Shown here: piece by piece, positions 1-12,437 of the stretch
Layout: each line of letters opens with the position of its first letter
Numbering within the stretch: the stretch's first letter is position 1
DNA from: Emydura subglobosa
Taxonomy: Eukaryota; Chordata; Testudines; Chelidae
Direction of reading: 5' to 3'
Length of the DNA stretch: 64,000 nt
NCBI GenBank assembly: GCA_007922225.1
Contig: ML679958.1
Coordinates: forward strand, 54,144,838 to 54,208,837
The notes under the pieces: model-generated
What the model was told of the DNA's origin: nothing
Seen by the model: the letters and a program-made list of their open reading frames with translations, nothing else
The model's database searches: none
Translations under genes and position numbers: made by a program

Positions 1-1460
1 GAAATGTTGATTTGATGGCCTAGGCTGAGATTGTCCCTGCTCATTTCCTTTCTGGTTCATAGACTCTTACTCTGGTCTTTTCCCCTTTCTACCTAGTTTA
101 AAACTTTTGATAATTAAACTATCTTAATACCAAAAAGATTAGCTCTTTTGCTGTTTAAATGTAGACATTAAGTGACATTGTCTTCAATTGATCTTAATAT
201 TAGTACAACACCATTCCCTCTTAGTCAGTATTTAACAACAGTTGGAGATAACAGGCTCAGTGAATTTTTCCGATAGGACCTTAACATAATGTTGGTTGAA
301 TTCTATTGTGTTCAGTTCTGTCCACCCTGCCTCAAAAAGGATAGAGAAGAAATAGAATGGTTCATACATAAAGAAAAAATTGTGAAAACTCCTTTATATT
401 ATGGTAACGCAAAATGTAAATTATTTTGCAGTATCAGCTCAAGTAAATTTACATGAAACTCTGAGATATTTCACTGTGAGACTACTTGCAGAGTAAATTA
501 CTACTCAACGTAAGTGAGGAGGGATATAAAAATCTAGCCCTTTGATTTGTATTGGATTATTTATACAGTAAAGTTTTACATAACCTGAGTAAGGGGATCA
601 GAAACTGGCCCAACAAGAACTGTTTGTTTCACTGAAGAATTTCTCTGCAAAATATCCATAATTAGTTGGTAAAATGGCATGCTTTCTCTCTGGGGCAAAT
701 TCAGCAATCTTGTAAGTTTCACATAAATGCTGGATAAGGAAGAAGTCAACATCAGAATCCAAACAACAATCATTTGGTGAAAATAGAACACAATTTGACA
801 CAGCAGCTCAAAGTAGAGCTGTACTCAAAAAGAGACACAATGTGCCAAAAGAAAATGAAACAAGAACTCGATAGTGCAATAAAGTCCTATACTGTGCTAA
901 AAATCAAAGAAAGTATGTGGGTAAAGGAAAGTTGAAGATTTTGAGTTGAAAGAAATGTGAACTGCTACAGAAAACTGAAAACATATATTTTCAGATAACC
1001 TTGTTTATGCTATCTATTTATAACACACCCATTACCAGGATTTCTGAAGACTAATAGGATTACATATGCTTACAAATGTTTAAAATGTATTCTTCATCCC
1101 CTCAAATGTGGTTGAAGTATGTGTCAGAATTATGTTTTCAGCTCTCTCTGTCTTTCTCTCTGTCTTTCTCTGTCTTCCTTCAGTCCACTTCTCTCCATTC
1201 TTTTCTCTTCCAATGCCTGTCTACCTACACTGAACTATTTTTGGAATATTAATGGGGAAAAACTATAGCAAAGAGATAAATCTTTAATCTCATCCTGAAC
1301 ATGGTGAGATTCTTTGATCAGTTTTATTTCTGGTGGATGGGAGCTCCACAACAAAAGCCTAGACACAAGACACACACACACAGGAAAAGAACCTCCAAAA
1401 CTCTGCAGCAGTGAGTCTTAGAGCCTGGATCAACTACCGTAGACTTCCAGGGTTCTTGTT
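1..1460. other. No gene seen; AT-rich intergenic or intronic DNA
   Basis: Only short chance open frames occur in all six frames, without domain motifs or a codon pattern. A CT-rich low-complexity patch (CTCTCTGTCTTT units) lies near 1139-1180. I see no repeat family I can name before about 1460. Confidence 0.6.
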
Positions 1461-1461
1461 G

Positions 1462-1665
1462 TAGGGCTAAAAATAACCATGTAGACATTTGGGCTGGACC
1501 CCGGAATCTGAAACCCAGCAAATGCGAAGGGTCTGGGATTCAGACTGCAGCCCAGGACCAAATAGCTACACTACTATTTTTAGCTCCATAGCCCAAGCCC
1601 CACAAGCCTGAATCAGTTAATCTGGGCTCTGAGACTCATAGCTGTGTAGTGTAGGGTTCCTGTGC
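1462..1665. repeat. Fragment of a TIR-type interspersed repeat
   Basis: GC-richer than its surroundings, with 'gtagacatttgggctgga' near the left side and 'agctgtgtagtgtaggg' near the right. These resemble the GTGTAGAC-type ends of the element at 42503-43021 and the fragment at 11278. No coding capacity. The family assignment rests on short end similarity and my recollection of related turtle repeats. Confidence 0.4.
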
Positions 1666-1699
1666 AGCATAGGGTTGCCATGAGCAGGCCCTAGTTAAG

Positions 1700-2190
1700 A
1701 CCAGACGTGCCTGAACCAGTAATTGCTGAACAAGCCCTAACAAATACCTATTTTGAATATGTTTATAGTATATGGCGGGAAGGGCATAAACTAACTAAAC
1801 AAGCTATTTGTGGGTATGTTTATAGTAAATGAAGTAGGTAGAAACACCCACAATTGATAATCTTGCCTTTTGCAATCTGCAAAGTGATTAGTATTTACAT
1901 GCAAGAAGTATAGATGTTAACAGGTTGGAAAGAGATATATCAATTATGTGGTGTACAACATGAATTGGAACTGTGGTATCACTCTGTACGTAACCCCCCT
2001 CCGTCTGGGCTTGGCCATCATGGGCAAAAAACTGTTACATGCCTAATAAAGTAACGTGAGTTCTGAGCTGGAAATGAGTCTTTCAGATCCCAGAGAACTG
2101 GACGAGGTGTTCTCCCAGAACTGGACGAGGTGTTCTAGATAAGCCAAGTGGAGGGGTCTCAGAGGTAAACCCTGCATGTCAACATACCAA
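1700..2190 (+). mobile_element. LTR-like segment (solo LTR candidate)
   Basis: The block resembles the U3-R-U5 layout of a retroviral-type LTR. It has an AT-rich left half, a pyrimidine-rich stretch near 1990, AATAAA at 2045-2050, then a GT-rich part. A 20-bp unit (agaactggacgaggtgttct) is directly duplicated at 2094-2113 and 2117-2136. No TG...CA boundary pair or target duplication could be fixed, and no gag or pol follows. It could be another kind of retroposon. Confidence 0.35.
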
Positions 2191-2459
2191 GAGACAGTTC
2201 AGCCTTCTACTCCTGAAAGTCTCATTTTGAAGATTTACATTCACATTCATTCCTGATGACCCCCAGCTGTCATGGCAGGTCATCGTCCCAGGGCATGAGG
2301 TAGCTGGAAGCAAGTTTACTTAGCCTTGAAGATCAGAGTAATAAATTGGATCTAATTGTGAGCAAAGATACAGTGCAGCATGTGGAATATCAAAAGCATG
2401 TTTTATTTTTTGTCACATTTCTTGTTTCATTCATGTTTTACCGCTGAGGTAGAAGTATT

Positions 2460-3535
2460 ACAGATATCCTCTTGATCTCAACTCCCATAGTTTCCTCATG
2501 GAAGAGTCAACATGCTTTTGTAAAGGGAAATCTAGCCTCACAAAGCTCTTAGAATTATTTGAGGGGGTCAGCAAGCATGTGGCAAGGGTGATCCAGTGGA
2601 TGGTAGTGTACTTGTACTTTCAGAAAGACTTTGACAAGGTCCCTCAGCAAAGGCTCTTAAGCTAAGTGAGCAGTCATGGAATAAAGGGCAGGTCCTCTCC
2701 TGGATCAGTAACTGGTTAAAAGATAGGAAACAAAGAATAGGAAAAAATGGCCAGTTTTTTACAGTGAAGAGAAGCAAATACCAGGGTCCTCCAAAGATCT
2801 GTACTGGACCAGTATTGTTCAACATAATAATAAATGATCTGGAAAAAAGGTGAACAGTGAGGTGGCAAAATTTGCAGATGATACAAAATTACTTAAAACA
2901 GTAAAGTCCACAGCTGACTATGAAGAGTTATAAAGGGATCTCACAAAACTGGGTGACTGGGCAACAAAATAGCAGATGAAATTTAACAATTTTCATATCA
3001 GGAGAAATTTAAAAGGCTGGGACTTCTCAGTTTGGAAAAGATACAACTAAGTGGGCATATAATAGAGGTCTATGAAATCATGAATGTTTTGGAGAAAGTG
3101 AATAAGGAAGTGTTATTTACTGCTTTACTTAGCACAAGAAGTAGGGGTCACCCAATGAAATTAATAGGTAGCAGGTTTAAAACAAACAAAAGGAAGTAAT
3201 TCTTCGCAGAACACACAGTCAAGCTGTGAAACTTGTTTCCAGGGGATGTAGTGAAGGCCAAAATTATAACTGGGTTCAAAAAAGAATTTGGTAAGTTCAT
3301 GGAAGATAGCTCCATCAATGGCTATTAGCCAAGATGGTCACGGTTGCAACTCCATGCTCTGCATGTCCCTAGCCTCTGACTGTTAGAAGATGAGAGTGGT
3401 TGATAGAGGATGAAACACTCAACGATTGCATGTTCTTTTCATTCCTTTTAAAGCACTGGTTACTGTCAGAAGACAGGTTAGTTGGGTTGGTGGACCATTG
3501 GTTTGACCCACAATGGTCACTCTTATCTCCTTATC
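2460..3535 (+). pseudogene. Degraded CR1-type LINE: ORF2 remnants and 3' end
   Basis: Broken ORF2 reverse transcriptase of a CR1-clade LINE. Conceptual pieces include a DF.KAFD-like block (2610-2640), a palm region leading to KFADD (FADD encoded at 2871-2882), and a C-terminal block ending in an FK.EFGKF-like stretch (3270-3300). At about 2990 the sequence jumps from just after the catalytic core to the C-terminal region, so several hundred bases are deleted. The end (3435-3530) matches the CR1 3' end at 60125-60256 ('agaagacaggtta...ggaccattggtttgaccca'). Stops and frameshifts throughout: not functional. Confidence 0.8.
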
Positions 3536-3539
3536 ATGT

Positions 3540-6500
3540 TTGCAAGTGCAATTCTTCATATAACATAAAAAAATTCAGTTCCCTATTAAAAGACTGACTT
3601 TTTAAAAAATGGAAATAAAACAGGAAGTAGGTAATCTGAGGACTGGTCAGGAATTTTCCAACAAAAATTTTCATCAGAAAATGTTGATTCACTTTGTAAG
3701 AAGGGGTCAGTTTCTATAAATTTCCTGATTCAATTATTTTCGGAAAAAAAGTGTAGACATTTTCTAAATATCTTGTTTTGATATTTTCAAAACAAAATGT
3801 TCTTGCTCTATTCAAAATGACAGTTTGTTTAAAAATTAATTTATAATAAAAAGGTGAGGGTTTTTAAAGTCAAAATCAAAATGAAATGTTTTGATTGAGC
3901 CAAACTGATTTTTATTTCTTTTTTCTGTTTTTAAAAAAAAATTGGTTTGTGAATTTTTTTTCATTATAATTTTGAATTTTTGTCCATTTTGGGATGTGAA
4001 CAATTTTGAAAACCTGAAAACTCTCGTGGAAGAGGAAAGCTGTTTCCTGACCAGCTCCAGTAATGCCAGGTTGCTTGACAGTAATGCCAGGTTGTTGTTG
4101 ACAGTAAAGATGATCCTGAGTATCCCACGGGGATAGGTTGAAACCGTGGGTATCCTCTGTCCACCCTTTTTTCTACAGTACTTTTACTTATAAGGAAATG
4201 AATCTTAGCTGGGCTTTGTACACACATGCTGGTGTGCCTTGGGAACCTCCAGAAATAAACTTGAACTAAACTATGCAAATGGTTTTAACCCAAAAGTACA
4301 AATTATAAACTCTATACAAACAATATAGTCTTAGGTTAGAGTTAACACACCTTTACTCGACAACTCAGAAAAACATAATATAACAGTCTGAAATAAATTA
4401 AAATGTCACAATTACTTTCAAGTCAGTAGGGAGTGCTTCAATTAATCAAATAATAGATGCAGTTTATAGTGGTAAATAAAACTACTTAACCAACTACAGC
4501 TCCATCCATTACCCCACTCCTGAGTGTGCACATGCCTTAATTTCAGAGTGCTAGATGCCTTCCCTCAGCATGCTTGAGGATTTTTAAGCTAGGGACAGCA
4601 TTCTGTTGGTCCAGTAAAGTAGTACCCCCCAGGTCAACAACAGGCAGAGTAATTCTAATTTGAGATCATTCCCTCTGAAGATGGGAATTGTTAAAATGAC
4701 AGGTCAGTAATACTGGATTCTGGTTAGACAATAAAATTACTTCTTCTTTTCTGAGACTCAAGGAAACTACTTAGTCTTTTCACTATCCACCTTCCCTTGA
4801 AAGCACTTTCCCAAACAAGAAGTGCTGTGGTAACTCATACTACCTTCATTGCATGCCAACCTCAGTCAGTTCTATCACAGCAAAAGTTTCGTCTGTGGAT
4901 CCAATGAAGCCCAGCTACAAATTCCTTGGCTCCCTGATTGGTCAAGCCCTAGCAGTTTTTCAGCAACAGCTACTGTGTTTCTTGCAGTATCTTAGCAGTA
5001 GCTCCTGGCTTGGGCAGAGTTCCGCAAAGCATTTTCCTGTCCCCTGAGAAGGGAACAAGTAACACAATCTCAGGTCCTGAGACAGCACAGGGGACTGAAG
5101 CAGCATGTTCCTGCTTGGATAGAGCTCAGGCAAGACTCCCAGTCACTCAGCATCTACTCTTTTTGCCTTTTTTTAAATGCTTCCTTCCCACCACCACCCA
5201 AAAATGGAGCCAACTGCATGCTGCCTCTGCCTCCGATACAAGGCTTCTCTCACTCCCAGAAGTCTTTCTCTTCTTCAAGAGTTCATGGGAGTTTAGTCTT
5301 CAAGGTGGGGTTGCAGCACTCAAGCTCTTCCCAATCAATTACATTCAGAGGCCCCTCTAATAGGAGGTGCCTACATATGTTTCACTTAATTTTGCTTTTA
5401 ATTAAGCAAACAGTGAATTCACTTCAAAGTGAAGTAGGCTGAAAAATTGAAAAATGTTCAGAAATGTTATCAACTGTATCTTTTTTCACTTAAAATATTG
5501 ACTAAATATCATTGAATGTGAAACTGAATGTAACTGAAGAATTAAAAAATTAAGAATTGAAAAAAATTGATCAACTCTACTTTTAAAAGGACTTTCAGAA
5601 GAGATTTTTAGTTGGATTTTGATGTTCAAAGAAAATACACTTGCTGTACTTGCTTAACTATTTCTCCTTCAAACTATTTAAGCCTCTTTGAGAACACACA
5701 ATTACCATAATCTTTTGTAGAATGCATATTATCATGCATATTGTTTATTTGGGCCTAAATCCAGCTTCCACTGAAGTCAATGGAAAGATTCCAATTCAGT
5801 GAAAGTGGACCAAGTCTTCGCTTAATAACCTTTCCTCATCAAGAGTTAAGGACTTTTTTTCCAAGATAAAAAGCAATGATACCTATCATCCTCTGTTTTT
5901 TTGTAGATTAGAGATCTATTTGATAATTGTTCATTAAAAATGGTCAAATTGTACTACAAGTAGTTTTCCATGTGAGTGAAACTTCTCAATGAAGACTTCC
6001 ATTCTTTGTACCAACTTAATACAAAGCTTGTACTGATATTTTATAGTTCATAAGCCATGTGCCTTAGAAAATCAAAAATATTTCCCCTACATTTCATGCT
6101 TTTGAAGTTCCCGTCTTTTAACCTTTTTCTGATTTTATTACAGTATTTCATAGTAACCATAAGGGTCTAGATTCCTGCTGGAGAAACCTTGAAGCTGGAG
6201 GTATATTATTGCAGAGTAAACGGGCTGTAGAACTACTTAATCCAAAGAGAAAAGTACTGTGAAATTGTGGTGGGTGAATGATTATACAAAGCATAGCAAA
6301 TGTGCAGCTAAGAGAGATTTAATTTCTTAAACATGCTACAGATGACATGAAAAGAGGGAGATAATTGGTATGTTCATGGAGCTGTTTACCAATTAAGAGA
6401 GTGATTCTGCAAACTGTTCTGTGCAGGTGGACCTTATGCTAATGCAAAAGAACCCTTCAGGATACCTGGGACTTCCCACATTGAGCAGTTTGCAGGATCA

Positions 6501-6560
6501 TTATCCTATTTTTAACCCAATGTGATTGTTTTTGCCTCAGTCCTCCAAACACTTAAGTAT
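3540..6560. other. No gene; unannotated non-coding DNA
   Basis: AT-rich, with A/T homopolymer runs at 3600-3960. A short direct duplication (gtaatgccaggttg) occurs at 4060-4073 and 4081-4094. Open frames at 4853-5442 overlap each other in different frames and show no domain, so I treat them as chance. Near 5750-5800 is one copy of the dispersed 'gaagtcaatgg' motif discussed in the findings. Confidence 0.55.
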
Positions 6561-6805
6561 GTGGATGTTCTCACATAAAATTAAAGAGACAAGAGGAGAT
6601 GAGATAATATTTTTATAGGGCCAACCTTCTGTTGGTGAAAGAGACCAGCTTTTGAGGTTACAGACCATTCTTCTTTAGATGTAAACTTGTTGGTGATGTA
6701 GTCTCTTTCACCAACGGAAGTTGGTCCAGCAAAACATGTGACCTCACCCACCTTGTCTCTCTAATATCCTGGGACCAACAAGTCTCCAACAACACTGCAA
6801 ACATA
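6560..6805. repeat. Palindromic copy of the GTTGGTGAGAGAGAC repeat family
   Basis: The left arm (about 6590-6650, 'ccttctgttggtgaaagaga') is the inverse of the right arm (about 6698-6730, 'tctctttcaccaacgg'). The right end, 'cctgggaccaacaagtctcc...acaacactgc' (6768-6800), is the reverse of the start of the same family at 21936-21960 ('gtgttgtagccatgttggtc'). So this copy is a head-to-head arrangement of one repeat, or an element with long terminal inverted repeats. No coding capacity. Confidence 0.6.
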
Positions 6806-7640
6806 CTTAAAAGTAGGCATATACACTAGTGTTTGTGGAATTGGGCAACAAGGGCCTGATCCAACTTCCAGAGAAGTCAATGGGAAGATTCCCTAAATTA
6901 CAAGGAAGGCTTCATTACTACCTTGACTTGATTTTCCTATATGCTTAAAAGAAATATATTTTCATTTGAGTTCTTAGATTTTGCCAAACAAGTCACTCCC
7001 ACAGTCAATCATCTAAATTTCACCCACCACTGTAGAGCTGTAATAAAAACAAGCAAAGAAAGTTTATTATTTTCTAGCTGTTGATTTGATGTGCAGACAC
7101 AAGTTAAATTAAAATTGTGGATATTTAATGACTAGGGATCATATTTTCCCTCTCATTAATAGGCAAAAGGGGACAAAATACAAATTTCACTTTACTTAGT
7201 AAATATTTTCCCATTTCCATGTTAAGACTGTTTTTTGTTTGCCTAGTATATAGATAATCTTGAACAGGGTAAAATTTCAAACATGTCCACATTTAAAGCT
7301 GACAAAATTGTTGCAGTAGCATCAAATACAGAAAAACATAGCTAACACATTCAAGAGGATTTGGAGAGAAAATGTTTATGGGGTGAAAAGTGGCTCATGG
7401 AATTCAATCTAATGAAGTGATATGCAATGAACTCAGGAGTGATAATATTCACAGACAGAAGCTACTGTCTAAAAAGAAATGCAATATATTACACAGCCTT
7501 AGAAAAATGGTATTTGCATTCATCTGCACAATATTTAGATGCAAAAAAAGGGCAAGTAAGACCTTTGGTTGGATTTTCAAAAGTATGTTGTATAAATCAT
7601 TAGGGTTTTTTTAAATCAGAAGAACTATTGTCTTGTATTT
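6806..7640. other. No gene seen
   Basis: AT-rich non-coding DNA. One 'agaagtcaatgggaagatt' motif lies at about 6872-6890. The 74-residue open frame at 7390-7614 has no recognisable domain and is probably fortuitous. Confidence 0.5.
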
Positions 7641-7960
7641 AATGCACAGAATTGGGGCTCAAACAATCTGGGTTCAGTTCCAGACTTTGCCCAGACATCC
7701 TGTGAGACCTTGAGTAAGTCACTGATGGCACCATTTTCAAAAGTGCTAAATCCCCTTAAAAGTCACTCTAGATCTCATCTGCCTATCTGTAAAATGGGAA
7801 TAATAATAATAATTCCTTTCTTCAGCCTTCAGCTGTTCTGTCTGTTTAGACTGTAAACTTTTGAGGACAGGGAATGTCTCCTGTGTTTCTATAGCCCTGA
7901 GCTTAGTTGGGCATCTAGACACTATAGTAATACTAAAAACAATAATAATGATATTCTGGC
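7640..7960 (+). repeat. MIR-like tRNA-derived SINE
   Basis: The order of blocks is that of MIR. First comes 'ggttcagttccagactttgcc' (7670-7690), then 'gtgagaccttgagtaagtcact' (7702-7723), then the core-to-tail 'tctgcctatctgtaaaatgggaataataat' (7778-7808). It is followed by the sauropsid tail 'agactgtaaacttttgaggacaggga' (7848-7873) and a run of AATAAT at the end. Strongly diverged. The same tail type is seen at 43395-43510 and, reversed, at 57171-57232. Confidence 0.75.
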
Positions 7961-9056
7961 ATTAAATACAGGACTAGTAAAACCTCATTGAGATTTAGTA
8001 AGACACATTGAGAATATGAATCTAGTTTCTGGATGTATGTGCAGTGATTTTAGGAAGTGAATTGCTGAGACAGAATACATCCTTGACAGGCCAAACAGTA
8101 AAATTCAGAACCTAGAGATACAGTATGAAATTTCAAAGAGAGAAAGTTTTGCATAATTGAACACAGGATGCAGAGGAGTGATCATATAGCCTTTTATAGT
8201 ATGCATTCACATAGTGAGGTTCTCTCTCATGGGAACAGAAATTCTGAACTGAGTGTGTTAAAGTGACTTTTTGTTATTATAACTTGCATGTTTTCCTCAG
8301 TCTCATTTGACCCCTTAAAGGACCCTCCCCCACTTTTCAATGGCAGCACTATGCGATCTCAAAACAACAACAACAGACCAATATGTTTCCAACAAAAGTT
8401 CACAGACTGAAGTTGTAAGGAAGCCCTCTTACTGACAGTGCTTGTTATTTAGGCAGAAATTCTTAATATAGGAATAATAAAAATATTAAAACAAAAAAAC
8501 AAATCTGTATTTAAACAACTTTAAGGATCTTATGTAAAAATCACAAATTAAATATTTGTTGAACCCTTTATAATTGGGTTTTTATAGCATAAATGCCATG
8601 TAGCACCAACTGTTTGGAGGGACAAGCAAACACAGATGTAAGTGACAGGTTTGTCAATGTTTGATGGAGGGAAGTGGGAAAATAAAAATTGGTCTGGAAT
8701 ATGGTAAGAAATTGGTCCCATATGTGATACTCATATCTTTAAAATAGCATTATTGTATTGATACAAACTGTAATCACACATCCAGAACCACGTCTGTAGA
8801 TACAAGTTTCAGTCTACTTACAATTGGTTACCATAAGGACTAGAAATGAGACATCTGGTAGAATTTTGCTAACACAGATTTGTCTGTAATAGCAATGGTA
8901 GAAGATCAGGATACATAATTTCACAGTGCTCCATAGTACAGCCTTTATACTTACTGTATCTCTACCAGGATCAATGATAAATGGACACCAGCAATGATGA
9001 TCCAAATTAATTTAAATATCCATGACTATCCATGACACCCAAGTTTCCATACAAGA
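7961..9056. other. No gene seen
   Basis: AT-rich non-coding DNA without a recognisable repeat. Open frames under 65 codons only. Confidence 0.5.
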
Positions 9057-9610
9057 GTGATTATCTTATTCTATTCAGGTTTGGTAGAACAGAAAAAGGA
9101 TTTGAATTTATTGCTTGCATACATGTACAATGTTCTAGAGCTGTGTGCCAGATGGGTGATCAACACCTTCTTTTCAGGTAACATCAGAAGAAGAATATCA
9201 TGGAGATACCCTTGGTCCAAACACTGGCATCATCTGGACTTGGTATTGACAAGATGTACATATTTGAAAGATATCTTACATACCCGATCCTTCCAAAGCG
9301 CAGATTGTGACACAGAACACTTTTTTCTGCTGCAAACTGAAATTTCAAGCTAAGAAGTTACACTGTAATAAAACTGCTGTATAACCTCATATTGACTTGT
9401 GCCAGATCAATGACCTAAGAGAAGTTCGTAAGGTTGTTCAAATAGCCTCCAGGAAGTGTGCTCAAGAATTTTGTCTGGGACTCTGCAACAGCATCCAACA
9501 AGTGACTGACACAGGTGATAGTAGACGGTTATATGAGGGCATTAGAAAGGTCATTGGGCTGATAAATAACAAGACAGCTCTGCTGAAAGATCTGGATGAC
9601 ACCTGTTGAT
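9057..9610 (+). pseudogene. Non-LTR retrotransposon: endonuclease C-terminus and linker
   Basis: The translation carries the end of an AP-type endonuclease: NTFF at about 9170, then SW-x-YPWSKHWHHLDLVL and a -SADCDTEH- block (9205-9320). This is the characteristic 'W.HPRSKHWH..DYVL...R...ADC.TDH' C-terminal half of the endonuclease in a non-LTR family distinct from CR1, often auto-annotated as craniofacial development protein 2-like. A second frame (9397-9609) continues with RKVVQIASRKCAQ, a LCNSIQ block and RRLYEGIRKVIG, the linker that precedes the reverse transcriptase in that family. A stop at 9351 and a frame change separate them. The RT core is absent; the element resumes only at its C-terminus at 10050. 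The clade name (RTE- or L1-like) is uncertain. Confidence 0.75.
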
Positions 9611-9950
9611 TTTCCATCAGCCCTTAGTTTAAAAGGTTCTCTATGATCTTTTTAATTTTACATGCCAGCAATAGGGTTCCATTTTGGGTAGGTGGAGCCC
9701 ATCCTTCCTGTATATGCTCCCCCTTTCCCAAAAGGTTCCCCAGTTCCTAATAAATCTAAACTCCTCTTCCCTACACCAATGTCTCATCCACGCATTGAGA
9801 CCCTGCAGTTCTGCCTGTCTAACTGGCTCTGCATGTGGAACTGGAAGCATTTCAGAAGATGCTACCATGGAGTTCCTGGACTTCAATCTCTTTACCTAGC
9901 AGACTACACTTTTCCTCCAGGATTTCTGGCCTATCTTTCCCTGTGTCATA
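9607..9950 (-). pseudogene. CR1 ORF1 (esterase C-terminus) fragment, antisense
   Basis: On the minus strand the frame gives FRFIRNWGTFWERGSIYR and then KDGLHLPK, the C-terminal part of the SGNH/GDSL esterase-like domain of CR1 ORF1. D and H of the DGLH block are the family's Asp-His pair, here intact. The same stretch occurs on the plus strand at 36400-36540, including the following 'ttaaactaagggct' 3' flank. It lies exactly between the two halves of the plus-strand non-LTR element and is too short to function. Confidence 0.75.
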
Positions 9951-10049
9951 TATGATACTTGTATAAAATTCTTCGATTAAGATAGCAAGGTAGGGTGACA
10001 AATGTGGAAGTGTTAAATCATACTGGTATGTAATTTATGGAAACATTGA

Positions 10050-10540
10050 TTAGCAAGAAAAGACTTAGGTGGCTTGGATATGTCAAGTGATTGCTAGATT
10101 ACAGGATCCCAAAGAGTGTGCAATACTCTGAAGCTCGTGAAGGGTCTAGAAAGAGAGGTAGACTACTGCACAGATTTCAGGATGCTTGCAGAGATGACTT
10201 AGTATCTTTTGTGATCTCTGTGGATGATTGGAAAAGAAGAGCAGAATGCCTCTCTGGTTGGCGGAGTCCACTTGTAGATGAAGTAAGATGTTGCGAGTCA
10301 GATTGGATCAAGTTTTGGGGTGATCGGCATCAGAGGAGGAAGGAATCGGCTGCTCAGATTCAGAGCTTGGGCATAGATGTTCTGAATCTGTGGATGAGAC
10401 TGTCAGTTGTGCATCAGACTCAGCAGCCATCAAAAACTCATCGGTGCACTCTATGCCATTGCCATGTAAAATCTGTATATAATGAAATAATGTATAGAAG
10501 CCTGCCAGTGTTGGGAAGAGAAAAAATATGTGAATTTTAA
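10050..10540 (+). pseudogene. C-terminal region of the same non-CR1 LINE
   Basis: A 149-codon open stretch begins RIPKSV and continues with SRKRGRLLHRFQDACRDDL, a DDWKRRA block, a GWRSPL block and an RRKES basic patch. Just upstream lies a KRLRWLGYV-like sequence followed by a stop. This is the RT C-terminal extension seen in the 'RIPK..LYGEL..GKR..G....RFKD' family, which normally ends in a C2H2 zinc finger. Here only an eroded CTLCHC remnant near 10447 is left. It belongs with the endonuclease piece at 9057-9610; about 1.5-2 kb of RT is missing between them. Confidence 0.75.
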
Positions 10541-12395
10541 ACTCAAAGTAAATTAATATGTATCCTGTATACAAAAAATTTTTTGCTGGTGTCCCATGGT
10601 AAGCTGTTGCTTGATTCTAACTCTTGTCTTAGAATTTGTGTATCTTCATTTGCTCATCTTCATTTGCTACTGAGATTTCAGTTGCCCTAATGCTCAAAGT
10701 CTGCGTCTAACTCCCCTCTTAAACCTGTGAAAGCATGATAAAGGTAAAAGGCCAACCAATTCAGTCAGAGACAATCACTGCTTAGGCCTAAGGATATGGC
10801 TGCTGGCCGCAGGCACATTTGTCATATTGCTTTGAATAAAGTGAAGCTTCATGGAAAGCCGAAGATGTATTAGCATAATCTCTTTGACAATAAGCAAGAA
10901 AACTACAATGAGGTCTATTTTGACTATTGAAAATTGTGAACTTTGAGATAAAATGGGATTGGGATAATAAGACTAACAGTCAAGTAGAAGAAAGTACAGA
11001 TAAGAAAGAAACTTCAGATACCTGGGCCACCATGGATAAGCAGACCAAGAAGGATGATACACAAATGCATTTATAAAGGGCAGTTAAGCTACCACAGTTG
11101 TAGCTATTCAGTAAGAGGTGCACAGCCTCAGTAAACTTAGGTTCCACAAGGAAAGTGAAGAAACAGACCTCTTAGAGGAAGGTCAAGTGATTACAGATAT
11201 TCAGAATACAAGGATGATCATCAAACCTTGATCTGAATTCAGGTTCCTTGCTGAGAAGTATAAGCAGAGTGCTATGTAAGAGTATATCTACACTGACAAT
11301 ACTGATATGATTGTAGCATGAGTAGGCATACCTGTGCTAGCTTTCATCTAGCTAGTATGGGTAAAGACGGTAGTGAAGACATGGCAGCACAGAGTCAGCA
11401 CAGGCTTGTTACCTGGGTAGGAATGCAGGGTCCCTGCTGGGCTTGTAATGAGGTGGCTAGTCTACATGCTAGGTCTTGGAAAGCTGGAATTTATGGCCAA
11501 AAGAACAAGGGAATAACTGGAGCATAGTTTAAACTAGATGTGAGTGACTAATCTCCATGAAATCACTTGTTCAGTCTAACCTTTTTTGTGCTCCCAAATT
11601 TTTATATATGAATCACAATTCTGCATATTTTTAAAACAAATATCATTTTGTATAGTTTACCCTTGAATTGTTGACCAACGTCAGAATTTGAGCTGTGTGG
11701 TTTATTAGTGAGATAAATCAGATGGTATTGTTTCTGTTCCTTGAGTCTATGACTATACTAAAAGTTCAAGAACAGACATTTGCACATGAGCTGTTAAATA
11801 CATAAGACTACTAAATTATTTTTTTTATAATCATTTCAGTGACAGATATGGCAATGTCCTGCCATACCCTTGCGAGAATTTACTGAATTAAATATATGTT
11901 GCTTTGAGGTCCACTGTATCGAATGAATGGTTTATGTATTATTGTGGGCTGGGATTATATGTAATCTCTCGAAGGGGAGGGGAATGTAAATATTCCTCCT
12001 CCATTTATGCAAAAACCCATTTATGCAAAGGCCTTTTGACGTTATCCTCTGAGGAGAGGACCATTGTTTGCTGATTATCTATTCCTAAAATCTATTCCTA
12101 AAAAAGGCCCAAATTGTACAAAGGAAAGACTGATCTATTCAGGGATGTTCTGGTTCTGAGCTAAGCCTGTCATGAACTTGTAGCCACAGGAAAACCTCTT
12201 TATGGGGTTTGAAGGACTGACTTCTAGAAGAGCCCTTGTTGGAATTAGGGAGTGATTTCTGGTAATCTTATCAACATGCATATAACTTCTTATATTGTTT
12301 TAATATGTTTTTTTCTGCAGTGATTTCACCTTAAGAATAAGCATGCTTGCTTATAAAGGGCAGTGCAGTAATTTATAACTCCTGGTAATTACACC
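10541..12395. other. Mostly unassigned non-coding DNA with one TIR-repeat fragment
   Basis: At 11278-11540 'gagtatatctacactgac' and the following GCTAGC-rich text resemble one end of the TIR element at 42503-43021. At about 11940-12250 'gggctgggattatatgtaatctctcg' and a GGAGGGG tract look LTR-like, but I cannot set its ends. No coding region is supported. Confidence 0.45.
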
Positions 12396-12437
12396 TGTCC
12401 ACAGCCATCAAAGAGAAAACAAAGTGTAGACACTGGC

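Noticed and set aside
3964..5442. Several overlapping open frames on both strands
   Set aside because: They shadow each other, change frame, and include A/T runs and a short duplication; no protein pattern.
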